DNA from: an uncultured Psychrobacter sp.
GTDB lineage: Bacteria; Pseudomonadota; Gammaproteobacteria; Pseudomonadales; Moraxellaceae
Direction of reading: 5' to 3'
Length of the DNA: 64,000 nucleotides
Assembly: GCF_947495825.1 (NCBI RefSeq)
Contig: NZ_CANMAH010000002.1
Span: 295,567 to 359,566, forward strand
Both the position numbers and the translations under genes were made by a program. Positions 38,327-48,069 of this stretch are shown here, one piece after another (position 1 is the first letter of the stretch; each line of letters starts with the position of its first letter). Below the pieces are notes generated by a model that saw only the letters and a list, made by a program, of their open reading frames with translations, had not been told where the DNA came from and searched no databases.

Positions 38327-38995
38327 TTAATGAACAGCGCTGATATAATCTGACAAGATACGAATGTCACGATCTGATAGTCTCGCTGCTACTGTCTGCA
38401 TCATACCCATCTCGCCTTCTTTGGCTGCATCATTGACACGTTTTTGATCTTCACTTGCAATATCATCTACGCGGCCTGCTGCACGGAACAGCTTTAGCTG
38501 AGTGGCAATATATTCAGCATGCTGTCCTCCCAAACGTGGGAAAGCTGCAAACTCGTTACCAGCAGCATCTGGACCATGACAACCAGCACAGCCAATCACA
38601 CCGCGTGACTTATCACCACCTAAATAAAGCTTGGTTGCTTCTTGATTGGTTGCAGGATTACCAAAGCCTACGCCCCAAGGTGCCTGCTCGGCATAGTATC
38701 CTGATACGTCAGCAAGATCTTGCTGAGACAAGTTGGCAACTTGTGACTGCATAATACCGTTTTTACGATATCCAGATTTAAAATTGACCAATTGCTTATA
38801 TAGATACTTTACATTTTGACCGCCAAGATTTGGCTGAGCTGGCACGACACTCACTCCGTCAACACCGTGACAAGCGGCACATACCGTTTCTGCAATTTGT
38901 TTACCCGCATTAGCGTCATATTCAGGAACAATAATAGCAGCTTGTACGCTGAAACTTGCAACACATAAGCTGGCGGCAGCGATTAACTTTTTCAT
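38327..38995 (-). CDS. Cytochrome c4 (di-heme periplasmic electron carrier)
   Basis: The 222-residue product has a signal peptide (residues 1-19, cleavage near VQAA) and two class I heme sites: CAACH (39-43) and CAGCH (136-140). The likely Met ligands are Met82 in NGIMQSQV and the Met in GEMGMMQTVAARL near 200. The two-domain layout is that of cytochrome c4, which passes electrons from the bc1 complex to terminal oxidases such as cbb3. It lies back to back with engB across the cytochrome c5 gene, a common gammaproteobacterial neighbourhood. Confidence 0.95.
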   Translation of the reverse strand: MKKLIAAASLCVASFSVQAAIIVPEYDANAGKQIAETVCAACHGVDGVSVVPAQPNLGGQNVKYLYKQLVNFKSGYRKNGIMQSQVANLSQQDLADVSGYYAEQAPWGVGFGNPATNQEATKLYLGGDKSRGVIGCAGCHGPDAAGNEFAAFPRLGGQHAEYIATQLKLFRAAGRVDDIASEDQKRVNDAAKEGEMGMMQTVAARLSDRDIRILSDYISAVH

Positions 38996-39341
38996 TGATA
39001 CAGATCCTACTAACTCGCCGTAAGCATTAACTTGATTGATTGTATTAACAGAACACTCACCAAATCATACAAGCACGTCTATAGCTTGACAAAATCAATC
39101 ATGCGATTTGAGGTGTTAATAACAAGCAGCCCGAAAGCACTTACTAACATCAGGGTTTATTTGCAATTATTATAGCAAGACTTTAAAGAATTTGCCTACT
39201 TAATCATAGTAACTAACGTTTTTTATCGAAATTCAAGTTTGCTATATATTCTATAAACCATTTATCTTTTGAATAAAAAGGTACAGGCTATCATTAAAAT
39301 ACCTAAGGCTTTTACAATAAAACTGTTAACTAGATTCTTAT
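38996..39341. other. Spacer between the cytochrome c5 and c4 genes
   Basis: This 346-base AT-rich stretch is long enough for an independent cytochrome c4 promoter. No gene, terminator hairpin or repeat was identified. Confidence 0.35.
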
Positions 39342-39677
39342 CTACTTACTCATATATTCAATCAATTTTTGATAATCATCATCGCTACAATTATTACATA
39401 ATCCGCCTGCTGGCATCTGAATCATGCCGCCCTTTACAGAATTAATCAGCGCTGGCATACCTTTTTGCTTTATAAGGCGTTGCCACTGAGCGCTATCGCC
39501 TTTCTTGATAGCGTTTAAGGCACCACTGTCATGACACGCTGCACATGAGTCGTTGTAGGTTTGGGAAATATCAGCTGCTGTATGACCACTTGTCATAGTC
39601 AAACTTAGGACAAGTGCCATCATACTACTGCTCAAAACCTGACGTGTTTTAGTGGTATTGATATTTAATAAACGCAT
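39342..39677 (-). CDS. Cytochrome c5 family protein
   Basis: The 111-residue secreted monoheme cytochrome has a signal peptide (to about residue 33), the heme motif CAACH (45-49) and the likely sixth ligand Met88 in GMIQMPAGG. A second cysteine pair, CNNC (94-97), is the typical cytochrome c5 disulfide. It is expected in the periplasm or on its membranes as an electron carrier. It lies just upstream of the c4 gene on the same strand and divergent from engB. Confidence 0.92.
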   Translation of the reverse strand: MRLLNINTTKTRQVLSSSMMALVLSLTMTSGHTAADISQTYNDSCAACHDSGALNAIKKGDSAQWQRLIKQKGMPALINSVKGGMIQMPAGGLCNNCSDDDYQKLIEYMSK

Positions 39678-40078
39678 ACGATATCCCCTTTAACTGAATA
39701 ACCATGGAATACTTATATCTACAATTATTCGATACATAAACTTATTAACCGATAATATCTTATATTGTAACGATATATGTCGAGTTAAAGTAGTGTTATC
39801 GCGTTTAGGGTTAGTAACGTTTAAGCGCTAGACGATAATTTTTGCTAAGCTGTTATTCACTTTAGTGTTATGCTGTCATATATAGAACGACAGAGATAAG
39901 TTATACAATAAACAGATTACCGTAATACTCATCATTTATCTGACTGCTTATTTATATTCAAAGATACTCTAAAGCCTATATAATCAACGTTACCGCTGAT
40001 TCCTTGTCTTTTTTTGACCGGTTCTGCATTATTATTCCAAACTTCGTTTCAAATTTTTTGATTGTTAATGAGTCATTT
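39678..40078. other. Divergent region cytochrome c5 / engB
   Basis: This stretch of about 400 AT-rich bases has no supported gene or terminator. The engB reading can be extended upstream to 40004 but has no family homology there. Confidence 0.35.
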
Positions 40079-40843
40079 ATGAGTACCCCGTTTAAAGATG
40101 TTGCCGCTGAACATGCGGCGTTTAATACCAAAGCCCGCCAGCGTATTCAACAAACTGAATTTATGACGTCGGCGCCTACTTTTCGTCTCTGCCCACCTGA
40201 TATCGGGCTAGAAGTGGCTTTTGCAGGACGTTCAAACGCAGGTAAATCCTCTGCTATCAATGCTTTAACCAATCAGCGCCAGCTTGCCCGCTCGTCTAAG
40301 ACTCCGGGACGTACGCAAATGATTAATTTTTTTAGCATTGGAGATACCAACAGACGCTTAGTCGATTTGCCAGGTTATGGTTATGCAGCTGTCCCGCTTG
40401 AGATGAAAAAAGAATGGCAGGTCGAACTAGAAGAGTATCTGGTATCGCGCTCAAGCCTTGCAGGTTTAGTGCTTATGACTGATATTCGCCACCCTCTTAA
40501 ATTCTTTGATGAGCAGATGCTACATTGGGCCAAAGATGGCGAGTTGCCTGTCCATATCCTATTAACTAAAGCGGACAAACTCAAATATGGTGCGTCAAAA
40601 AACGCTCTACTTAATACTCGCCAAGCTCTCAAAAAATTGGGCTTGAACTGTACCATTCAGCTGTTTTCTGCATTAAGAAAAGAGGGTCTTGATGAGCTGG
40701 CAGGTGTAATGGGAAATTGGTACGACTATAAACTTGATAATGACAAGCTCGTCGAATCGGATCTTCAGACATTTGATACTACCCAACAAGACGCTGAGCA
40801 AAAAGATGCTGAGTCACAAGATAAGCAGCAAGACAACGAATAA
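40079..40843 (+). CDS. engB: Ribosome biogenesis GTP-binding protein EngB (YihA/YsxC)
   Basis: The GTPase is needed for 50S subunit assembly. From the ATG at 40079 the product has 254 residues with G1 GRSNAGKS (50-57), G2 around [12 protein letters not shown]3 DLPGYG and G4 [10 protein letters not shown]. Upstream in-frame residues from 40004 do not match the family. The last 30 residues or so are a Gln/Asp/Glu-rich tail ([19 protein letters not shown]) not found in E. coli. A terminator follows directly. Confidence 0.93.
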   Translation: MSTPFKDVAAEHAAFNTKARQRIQQTEFMTSAPTFRLCPPDIGLEVAFAGRSNAGKSSAINALTNQRQLARSSKTPGRTQMINFFSIGDTNRRLVDLPGYGYAAVPLEMKKEWQVELEEYLVSRSSLAGLVLMTDIRHPLKFFDEQMLHWAKDGELPVHILLTKADKLKYGASKNALLNTRQALKKLGLNCTIQLFSALRKEGLDELAGVMGNWYDYKLDNDKLVESDLQTFDTTQQDAEQKDAESQDKQQDNE

Positions 40844-40863
40844 CCATCATCTGTAACAAACTA

Positions 40864-40899
40864 AAAGGGTTTATCATTATCTTGATAAACCCTTTTTTT
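40864..40899 (+). terminator. Rho-independent terminator after engB
   Basis: AAAGGGTTTATCA (40864-40876) pairs with TGATAAACCCTTT (40883-40895) and is followed by more T. The A-rich left flank also allows use by the convergent HAD gene. Confidence 0.92.
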
Positions 40900-40918
40900 G
40901 CTTATTATGTCTTTTATT

Positions 40919-41587
40919 TTAACCACATAGCAGCTCAGTTAAAGCTTGGGGCGTATCAACTTGATAAGTAGGCTGCTGAGCGGCAAGCTCTTCATTGGTT
41001 GCTGTACCATAATCTACAGCGATGCTAGTCATGCCAAGCTTATTTGCCATTTGAATATCATATACACTGTCACCGATAAACACAGCTTTAGATATACTAT
41101 GCTGCGTATGCTCTAAGATATCTGTCAGCATCTGCGGGTTGGGCTTGGAGCCTGACTCATCAGCACAACGAGTTATTTCAAAGTAGTGCTGGCTAGCAGA
41201 GGCGGTAAGCACCCTATCAAGACCCCGTCTTTTTTTACCTGTCGCTACAGCCAATTTGCGGCCTTGCTGCTGCAACGTTTGCAACATGCCTTCTATAGGA
41301 GTAAAAAACGGTGTGCGGTGACTGTTAGGAATGTAGTAGTCAGCATAGCTTTGTTGAATAGCCAGCTTTTGTAGCTCATTTGCTTGCGGGTATAAAATCT
41401 CGATACCATTCATCAGACTTAGACCGATGATATCCCTAACCGCTTGGTCTGTGGTACAAAAACCATGCGCCTCTCCAGCGACATGCATGGATTCAACGAT
41501 TAAACCGATAGAATCCATTAAAGTACCATCCCAATCAAAGATAACTAGGCTCTTATCTGCCAAGCAATGATTAGATTGTTTGCTCAT
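40919..41587 (-). CDS. HAD-superfamily hydrolase (HAD-IA, phosphoglycolate phosphatase-like)
   Basis: The 222-residue product has the HAD nucleophile motif DWDGT (18-22), motif II with Thr in AVATGKKRRGL, Lys in SGSKPNPQML and motif IV IGDSVYDIQMA. A helical cap at about 25-90 makes it a HAD-IA phosphatase; the natural substrate is undetermined. It lies 69 bases after rluC on the same strand, matching the rne-rluC-phosphatase neighbourhood of other gammaproteobacteria. Confidence 0.9.
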   Translation of the reverse strand: MSKQSNHCLADKSLVIFDWDGTLMDSIGLIVESMHVAGEAHGFCTTDQAVRDIIGLSLMNGIEILYPQANELQKLAIQQSYADYYIPNSHRTPFFTPIEGMLQTLQQQGRKLAVATGKKRRGLDRVLTASASQHYFEITRCADESGSKPNPQMLTDILEHTQHSISKAVFIGDSVYDIQMANKLGMTSIAVDYGTATNEELAAQQPTYQVDTPQALTELLCG

Positions 41588-41656
41588 AAATTTACCTTAG
41601 CGTACGCCAATAAACCAAAAATTCAACAACAATACATTAATATAGAGGCATTAAGC

Positions 41657-42697
41657 TTATTCTGGCAATGCGGTTTGCTCCGGCAACCAGTCTGCCATAT
41701 CGTCTGGTAACGGGGCAGTAATGGTTTTATAGCCTGGAATATCTAGTCGCCATGCGTGTAAGCACAAGCGATGGACACCTGACTTGTCATGTACATTGTA
41801 TTTGTCATCACCTAAGATAGCATGACCGATATGAGCCAGATGCACACGTATTTGATGCGTACGTCCTGTCAATGGCTTGGCTTCAATCAAGCTGACTGGC
41901 TGATCTGCCAGCAGAAAACGGCTATGTACGATAATATCCGTTTGGCTCTCTTTAGATTGAGGGTCCTGATTTTGTGAAGCACTGCCATCCACTTTGACAC
42001 GGCGCTCACCGTTAGCAAGCGTGTAGCGTAGCAATGGGGCATCAATACGTTGCTCATTAAGAGCAGGCTGTCCTTTTGCCAGACAAAGATAATGCTTTTG
42101 AATGGTTTTGTCGACCAGATGCTGCTGCAACACTTTGAGTGTTGAGCGCTTCTTAGAAATCATAAGCAGACCTGATGTGTCTTTATCAATGCGATGTATA
42201 AGCTCTAGGTATTTTTTACCAGTCACCTCACGCATGGCTTCGATGACACCAAAGTCAAGACCACTACCGCCATGTACTGCGATACCAGATGGCTTATTGA
42301 GCACCAGCAGCCCATCATCTTCATATACGACGCGCGCTAATAGACTATTGGCGAACTCAGTACTAATGATTGGTTTTTCACGGGTTGCCAGCTGTATAGG
42401 TGCGATACGTACGACATCTTCGCGCTCTACTCTATCATGCGCTTTACAGCGCTTATTGTTCACTCGAACCTCATCTGACCGTATCATTTTATAGATATGG
42501 GATTTTGGTAGCCCTTTTAAGCGGTTTAATAAAAAATTATCTAAGCGCTGATCGTGCTGATGGCGTGTGACTTCAAGGTAGTTAACCTTTCCAAAGTTAC
42601 TAATCTCATCATCAGCGCTTTGTGGGCGTGTCCTGCTGTTAAATATCGCTGGAGCTTCATGGGTAGGTGCGTCGTCAGTCATTTTAGAGTTTGTCAT
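41657..42697 (-). CDS. rluC: 23S rRNA pseudouridine synthase RluC
   Basis: RluC modifies U955, U2504 and U2580 in E. coli 23S rRNA. The 346-residue product has an S4 domain (FLLNRLKGLPKSHIYKMIRSDEVRVNNKR, about 51-79) and the RluA-type catalytic domain with HRIDKDTSGLLMISK (catalytic Asp) and GRTHQIRVHLAHIGHAILGDDKY. The N-terminal 35 residues are variable. It is divergent from rne, as in many gammaproteobacteria. Confidence 0.94.
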   Translation of the reverse strand: MTNSKMTDDAPTHEAPAIFNSRTRPQSADDEISNFGKVNYLEVTRHQHDQRLDNFLLNRLKGLPKSHIYKMIRSDEVRVNNKRCKAHDRVEREDVVRIAPIQLATREKPIISTEFANSLLARVVYEDDGLLVLNKPSGIAVHGGSGLDFGVIEAMREVTGKKYLELIHRIDKDTSGLLMISKKRSTLKVLQQHLVDKTIQKHYLCLAKGQPALNEQRIDAPLLRYTLANGERRVKVDGSASQNQDPQSKESQTDIIVHSRFLLADQPVSLIEAKPLTGRTHQIRVHLAHIGHAILGDDKYNVHDKSGVHRLCLHAWRLDIPGYKTITAPLPDDMADWLPEQTALPE

Positions 42698-43868
42698 TTT
42701 TAGTTAGGTATTTACACAAAGATTTGCTATAGTTTACCATGTTGAGCGCCAATTAAGCAGAGACTAGGACAATAATCGTTATTGTCTTAAACAACTTGTT
42801 GTTATCATCATTACTTGCTAATGATGAGTCAATCTTGCGATTTTTGTACGCATCATCTACTTTCAGGACAAGATGCCTAGTAATATAGGCATCGCGTTCA
42901 ATAAAAGGTATTTATACCAAATTGATCGCTTTGGTAATGATGGCAAACGTGCCAAATTATCAAGCGGTAATAGTACACAACTACTCATTAACACACGACC
43001 ACGACTTGATTTTTTTGATCATTGGGTTGGTGCAACTGAGCAAGTGATGTTAATCCGATGTTAAGAGTTTAGCGCTGCCTAAATATTGGCGGTCAAACAG
43101 ATAAACTGATTGTCATACAAACAATATATATCCACCGAGCTGATGAGCCGGTTACCTACTCTGTTTGCCAAGTACGCCCCGCTGAATAACAGTGCAATGG
43201 CACTCATAACTTAAGATTCTAAAACAGTTAGATGTTATAAAATAATAGATAGATAAAACAATTGAATTAATTTGAGCTGATATGAAGACGTTCGCTGGCG
43301 TTAACAGTTTAGAAAATAAACAAAACAGCGAATAAATTGTGACTTTGTGGTAAGTGCTTATATACCTTTACAACGTAAACTAAGCACATTTTATATGCTA
43401 ATAATCCTTGTAAAACTTACCAAGGTAACGTGTTGGACACTAGCCTTGAAACCAGTACAAGATGATTGGCATTAGATCCTGTTACAGCCCTACACTCTGT
43501 ATCAAAATTACTTAGAACAATTATTTTAGTAGCTTTGCAGTCGTTAATTTAAAACATAGTCGTTGATTTTGTATCAGTTACCGGCCACTATGGACTAAGC
43601 TACGATGACCACTTAATTCGATACTGGTATTTATCTGATTTTGTCCGAGCAGTACACTTGCTCTACATTTACTGGTTTTAGTATTGGCATGACTTGTCAT
43701 TGCAACTTTACTTTGATTATATTTATATTGTTTGCTGTCCAGTTGGCAGCCTGAATAATCTGTTAGTGCTTTTTATTATTAAAGCGTTTGATATTAGAGT
43801 TTTTATTCAGAACCACTCAATATAGTAGCCCTTCTCGTCGTTGTCCTGTGCACTCATAGGATAATAGT
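42698..43868. promoter_or_regulatory. 1.17-kb rluC/rne intergenic region and probable rne leader
   Basis: No well-supported gene is present. A 63-codon reading at 42873-43064 starts behind AGGA with good spacing but lacks recognisable features. A hairpin GATGCCTA (42872-42879) with TAGGCATC (42886-42893) overlaps its start. In E. coli the rne 5' UTR is long and controls RNase E autoregulation; a similar function here is an inference. Confidence 0.45.
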
Positions 43869-46800
43869 ATGAAACGCATTTTGATTAACGCCACCCAAAA
43901 CGAAGAAATTCGTGTCGCCTTGTGTAAAGGCAATCATCTCTACGATTTTGATTTAGAAAACCGTACCCGCGAACAAAAAAAATCTAACATTTATAAGGGT
44001 CATGTTACCCGTGTAGAGCCATCGCTTGAAGCAGTATTTGTCGAATATGGTTCACAGCGTCAAGGGTTTTTGCCTATTCGTGAAATCTCTACTGAATATC
44101 TAAGTGGCAACCCACGTGACGAAAGCATCAAAAAACTTATCAAAGAAGGCGATGAGCTGATTGTTCAAGTTGAAAAAGAAGAGCGCGGCAACAAAGGCGC
44201 AGCCCTTTCAACTTATGTATCGCTAGCTGGCCGCTATTTGGTGCTGATGCCAAACAACCCTCGTGGGGGCGGTATTTCGCGCCAGATCTCGGGCAAACTG
44301 CGCGAAGATATGAAGCGTATGCTTGGCAATCTTGACTTGCCTAAAGGTATGAGCGTCATCATTCGTACTGCAGGTATTGGCAAAACTCAAGAAGATCTGC
44401 AACACGACCTAAATCATCTGCTTAATATTTGGCAAGCCATTCAAGAGCAAAACAAAAAGTACCCATCACCGCGTCTGGTCCATCAAGAAGCAGGTGTTGT
44501 GACACGGGCGGTACGTGATTATCTGCGTGACGACATCGCTGAGATTTGGATCGATAACGAAAACGCTTACATTGAAGCGGCAGGATTTATCGATGCAGTC
44601 ATGCCAACGCAAGCGGACAAACTACGCAAATATACTGACTACGAGCCGATGTTTGCACGCTTTAATATCGAAAAACAGATCGAGACGGCTTATCAGCGTG
44701 AAGTACGCCTGCCATCTGGTGGCTCTATCGTCATTGACCAAACTGAAGCGTTGGTGTCCATTGACATCAACTCGGCTAAGTCTACTAAAGGTTCAGACGT
44801 CGCCGAAACTGCCTACCATACCAACTTAGAAGCAGCTGATGAAATCGCCCGTCAATTACGTCTGCGCGACATGGGCGGCTTGATTGTCATTGATTTCATT
44901 GACATGAATGATAATAAGCATCAAAAAGAAGTCGAAAAACGTCTGGTTGATGCGACCAAATATGATCGCGCTCGTGTCCAGTTCGGTGAGATATCTAAGT
45001 TTGGTTTGATGGAGATGAGCCGTCAACGTCTGCGCCCATCGTTAGAAGAGTCTACCGGTTACATCTGCCCGCGCTGTCATGGCAACGGTATGATTCGTGA
45101 TTTGCGCTCATTATCACTATCTATCATGCGCCAAATCGAACAAATCGCTCTAAAAGAGCGTCAAGGTGAAGTACAAGCAGAAGTACCAACTGATATTGCC
45201 GCATTTATCTTAAATGAAAAACGTGACAGCTTGGTTTATCTTGAACAAGATAGCGGCACACGTATTACTATTTTGCCACACGCTCACTTAGAGTCACCCA
45301 ATTTTAAATTGCACTTTAATCGTGATGGTTTTGCACCGACAAGCTATGAGCGTATCACCGATACGCAGCAACAAGAACATAGCGACCTTGGTTATGACGT
45401 TGACTGGCAAACATCAGAAAAAGAACGTCCTGAGCAGCAGCCTACCCGTCAGCCGCGTAAATCAGCTGATAATCAAAGTAACACAGACAATCGTGCGAGC
45501 ACTCAAAGTAACGGACGCGCGTCATCAAATAATGAGCCAAAAAATACAGACCACAATCAAAACAACCATAGGCATACTGACAAGACGTCAGAGAGTACGC
45601 AAGTCTCCTCAGCGCGCGCTACCACAGACAATATTGCACAGAGCAAGCAGCAGGTCTCTACTGCGCAGCCAAAAGCCGTTGCTTGGCTGTCTAATCTGTT
45701 TGCGCAGGCTCCGCAAGCACAAACTGCAAATAGCGTTAGTAGTCGTGATGCCGCCGAAGCTATTGAAGCGCTAGTCAATACTGGTGCTCAAAGCTTGGGT
45801 TCGTTCGGGCAGGTTGATCATACAGCACTAGATAATAGCCAGCGCTCATCTATTCAACATGACGATCAGCAAAACGCACGTACGCAAGACGATAGCAATG
45901 CTCAAGGTGGTCATCAATCGTCAAAACAAAGCTCTCATAGCGATGACGACGATAAAAAAGGGAGTCACAGCGACGATAGAAGAAAGCGTAAGTCACGCAA
46001 ATCAAAATCTTCTAAATCACGTCAAAGAAAAGATCAGCGCGATGACAACGGTAGCGTAAATAATGGTACAGATAGTACCAGTAACAATAAACAGTCTGAT
46101 ACGCAGGATGCAGGTGAACGCGATAACAAGCGCGCCAATGATCGTAACGGCAATCGTCAAGACAGTCGTCAAGATAATCGCCAGAACAATCAAAATGATA
46201 AAGAGCGTACAGAGGACAATACTTCGAGCGAGCAATCACGTACAAAACGTAAGCCTCATAGCCAGCGCAACTCACGTGGTAAGCTTGAGCGCGGTGAAAC
46301 CTTAACAGCTGACGATAATACCAAGCAGCATAATCAGCAATCTGCTGCTAGTACAGCAAAAGGTAAATCACAGGCGCATGCTCAGCGCGACCAAGACCCC
46401 AATGAAGTAATACTACAGGTCAATGAAGCGCCGTCCAAGATTAAGGCTTCAGAAGTAGTGCATCTTTCTTTGGACGATAGTAAATCTGCTCAATCAACAT
46501 CTAAAGCTAAAGATACGCAAGAAGCTGGGCATCAGACGGTCGATGACAAAAACACGACGGCCAAACAGCGTCATAAAGACAAGTCTGAGACGACAAAGTC
46601 TAAGTCAGAAGATCGCTCATCATCCGCTGCGAGTAGTACTAAACCTACTGAAAGCTTAGTTGAGAGCAAGGCTCCAAGCACTGAGTCAAAAGGCAATTCA
46701 TCTGATAGCACATCCGCAGTTGAAAATACCAAAAAAGCCTCTAACGCGCAGGAAACCTCTCAGCCATCGGCTCAAAAAGTAGATTTGGAGCCAAAAGCAG

Positions 46801-47918
46801 CTAAAACTAGCAGCGTACAATCTGCTGCTGTTGCCCAGCCAGCTGAAAATGATGAGTCGAAAAATGGTAATAAAGCCGATGTAAGCAGCAGTACGAATGA
46901 GGATGCAAAAGGCAATGCCGCCCTCATGTTTACTCACGAGGCCTTATTTGCCGCTCGTTATGTGACTGCTAATAAGTTTGGTCAAGCAAGCAACGACCCT
47001 CGTGTCGTCCGTCGTCAGCAGTCAATGCCAGTCGCTGAGACCAACGCGCAAGCCAGTCCTGCACCTGCTACCATTCGCGGTACAGTTGGTGAGTTTATTC
47101 ATGCAACGTTAGCAGATGCCCAGAGCCGCTTGGCAGATAAAGGGGTTATCAGCTGCTTTATTCAGGCGATTGAAGCGCATACGCAGCATACTAAAGCTGC
47201 TGACACTACTGGCATTGACGCTAGTTCTGCAGACGATAGCCAAGATAAGGCTTTTGACTTTAGCAATTATGGTTACCAGCCTTTAGATGCTGATTACTTG
47301 ACTCGGTTTGATGCCATGACTCAAGCAGTTAGCCAATTTGCTACTGGACAAGGTAAGACAGAGGTGGCACCGCAGGCTATTAGTAAACGTGCTAGCAACG
47401 ATCCGCGTGGGCAACATCCCGACTACCGTGCTGAAGAACAGGCGACATTAAATGTTCCTGATGCGCAGTTAGATGAGCCAAAGCAAGATGTCCAATCTGA
47501 CCAGGTGGCAAGCTCTCAAACTACTGAGCCTGATCATGAGTCTAGCACTGATGATCATCAAGTTGATGCTCATGAAACCGCAGCCACAGCATTGGCCAGT
47601 GAAGTACAAGCTGACGATATCACTGTTGAGAGCGAACAGCTATTAAAAGCAGATCAGGCGTTACTTGATGATAGCAAAGCTACTGAGCATACCGATGCTA
47701 CAAAAGAGGACAGCCAAGCAGCTAAATCAAAGACGACTATTGCCAGTTATAAGAACATGATTGAGAGTGTCGCTGAGCAGCTGCTGCCGCAGACTGGTAT
47801 GTTTAATTTGACCACGCCAAAGGTGCCAAAAGCGCGTAGTCGTAAACCAAAGTCTGAACATATAAAGCCTACGCAAGCTGAAAAGTCTGAAAACGACCAC
47901 TCAAATAGCGACAGTTAA
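43869..47918 (+). CDS. rne: Ribonuclease E
   Basis: RNase E is the main endonuclease of mRNA decay and rRNA processing. The catalytic half contains the S1 domain (about 36-118), the 5' sensor/RNase H region, the Mg-binding aspartates in ALVSIDINSAKST and GGLIVIDFIDM, and the zinc link CPRCHG (about 403-408). The total is 1349 residues against 1061 in E. coli. The non-catalytic half of about 850 residues is Gln/Asn/Ser/Asp-rich and contains a basic RNA-binding-like stretch RRKRKSRKSKSSKSRQRK (about 703-720), a second one near 795, and NDPR motifs at 1042-1045 and 1177-1180. These could dock degradosome partners. A strong terminator follows. Confidence 0.96.
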   Translation: MKRILINATQNEEIRVALCKGNHLYDFDLENRTREQKKSNIYKGHVTRVEPSLEAVFVEYGSQRQGFLPIREISTEYLSGNPRDESIKKLIKEGDELIVQVEKEERGNKGAALSTYVSLAGRYLVLMPNNPRGGGISRQISGKLREDMKRMLGNLDLPKGMSVIIRTAGIGKTQEDLQHDLNHLLNIWQAIQEQNKKYPSPRLVHQEAGVVTRAVRDYLRDDIAEIWIDNENAYIEAAGFIDAVMPTQADKLRKYTDYEPMFARFNIEKQIETAYQREVRLPSGGSIVIDQTEALVSIDINSAKSTKGSDVAETAYHTNLEAADEIARQLRLRDMGGLIVIDFIDMNDNKHQKEVEKRLVDATKYDRARVQFGEISKFGLMEMSRQRLRPSLEESTGYICPRCHGNGMIRDLRSLSLSIMRQIEQIALKERQGEVQAEVPTDIAAFILNEKRDSLVYLEQDSGTRITILPHAHLESPNFKLHFNRDGFAPTSYERITDTQQQEHSDLGYDVDWQTSEKERPEQQPTRQPRKSADNQSNTDNRASTQSNGRASSNNEPKNTDHNQNNHRHTDKTSESTQVSSARATTDNIAQSKQQVSTAQPKAVAWLSNLFAQAPQAQTANSVSSRDAAEAIEALVNTGAQSLGSFGQVDHTALDNSQRSSIQHDDQQNARTQDDSNAQGGHQSSKQSSHSDDDDKKGSHSDDRRKRKSRKSKSSKSRQRKDQRDDNGSVNNGTDSTSNNKQSDTQDAGERDNKRANDRNGNRQDSRQDNRQNNQNDKERTEDNTSSEQSRTKRKPHSQRNSRGKLERGETLTADDNTKQHNQQSAASTAKGKSQAHAQRDQDPNEVILQVNEAPSKIKASEVVHLSLDDSKSAQSTSKAKDTQEAGHQTVDDKNTTAKQRHKDKSETTKSKSEDRSSSAASSTKPTESLVESKAPSTESKGNSSDSTSAVENTKKASNAQETSQPSAQKVDLEPKAAKTSSVQSAAVAQPAENDESKNGNKADVSSSTNEDAKGNAALMFTHEALFAARYVTANKFGQASNDPRVVRRQQSMPVAETNAQASPAPATIRGTVGEFIHATLADAQSRLADKGVISCFIQAIEAHTQHTKAADTTGIDASSADDSQDKAFDFSNYGYQPLDADYLTRFDAMTQAVSQFATGQGKTEVAPQAISKRASNDPRGQHPDYRAEEQATLNVPDAQLDEPKQDVQSDQVASSQTTEPDHESSTDDHQVDAHETAATALASEVQADDITVESEQLLKADQALLDDSKATEHTDATKEDSQAAKSKTTIASYKNMIESVAEQLLPQTGMFNLTTPKVPKARSRKPKSEHIKPTQAEKSENDHSNSDS

Positions 47919-47990
47919 TGGTTAGCCTTGATATAATTTGTATGATTGGTATAACACAAATTTTATAGTCGACTTATACTTAACAATCTA

Positions 47991-48026
47991 AAAAGCCCCA
48001 AAGTTATCAGTAACTTTGGGGCTTTT
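47991..48026. terminator. Terminator between rne and the DUF808 gene
   Basis: A 16-bp perfect stem (AAAAGCCCCAAAGTTA with its complement) closes a TCAG loop, with A and T runs at both ends, so it is usable on both strands. Confidence 0.93.
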
Positions 48027-48069
48027 CAATATTTGTATAGTGCTAAGCTAGCGTCGATGTTAGGAAACT

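Noticed and set aside
45322..46305. Several alternative-frame ORFs inside the rne tail
   Set aside because: Low-complexity coding sequence leaves other frames open; the RNase E frame is the real one.
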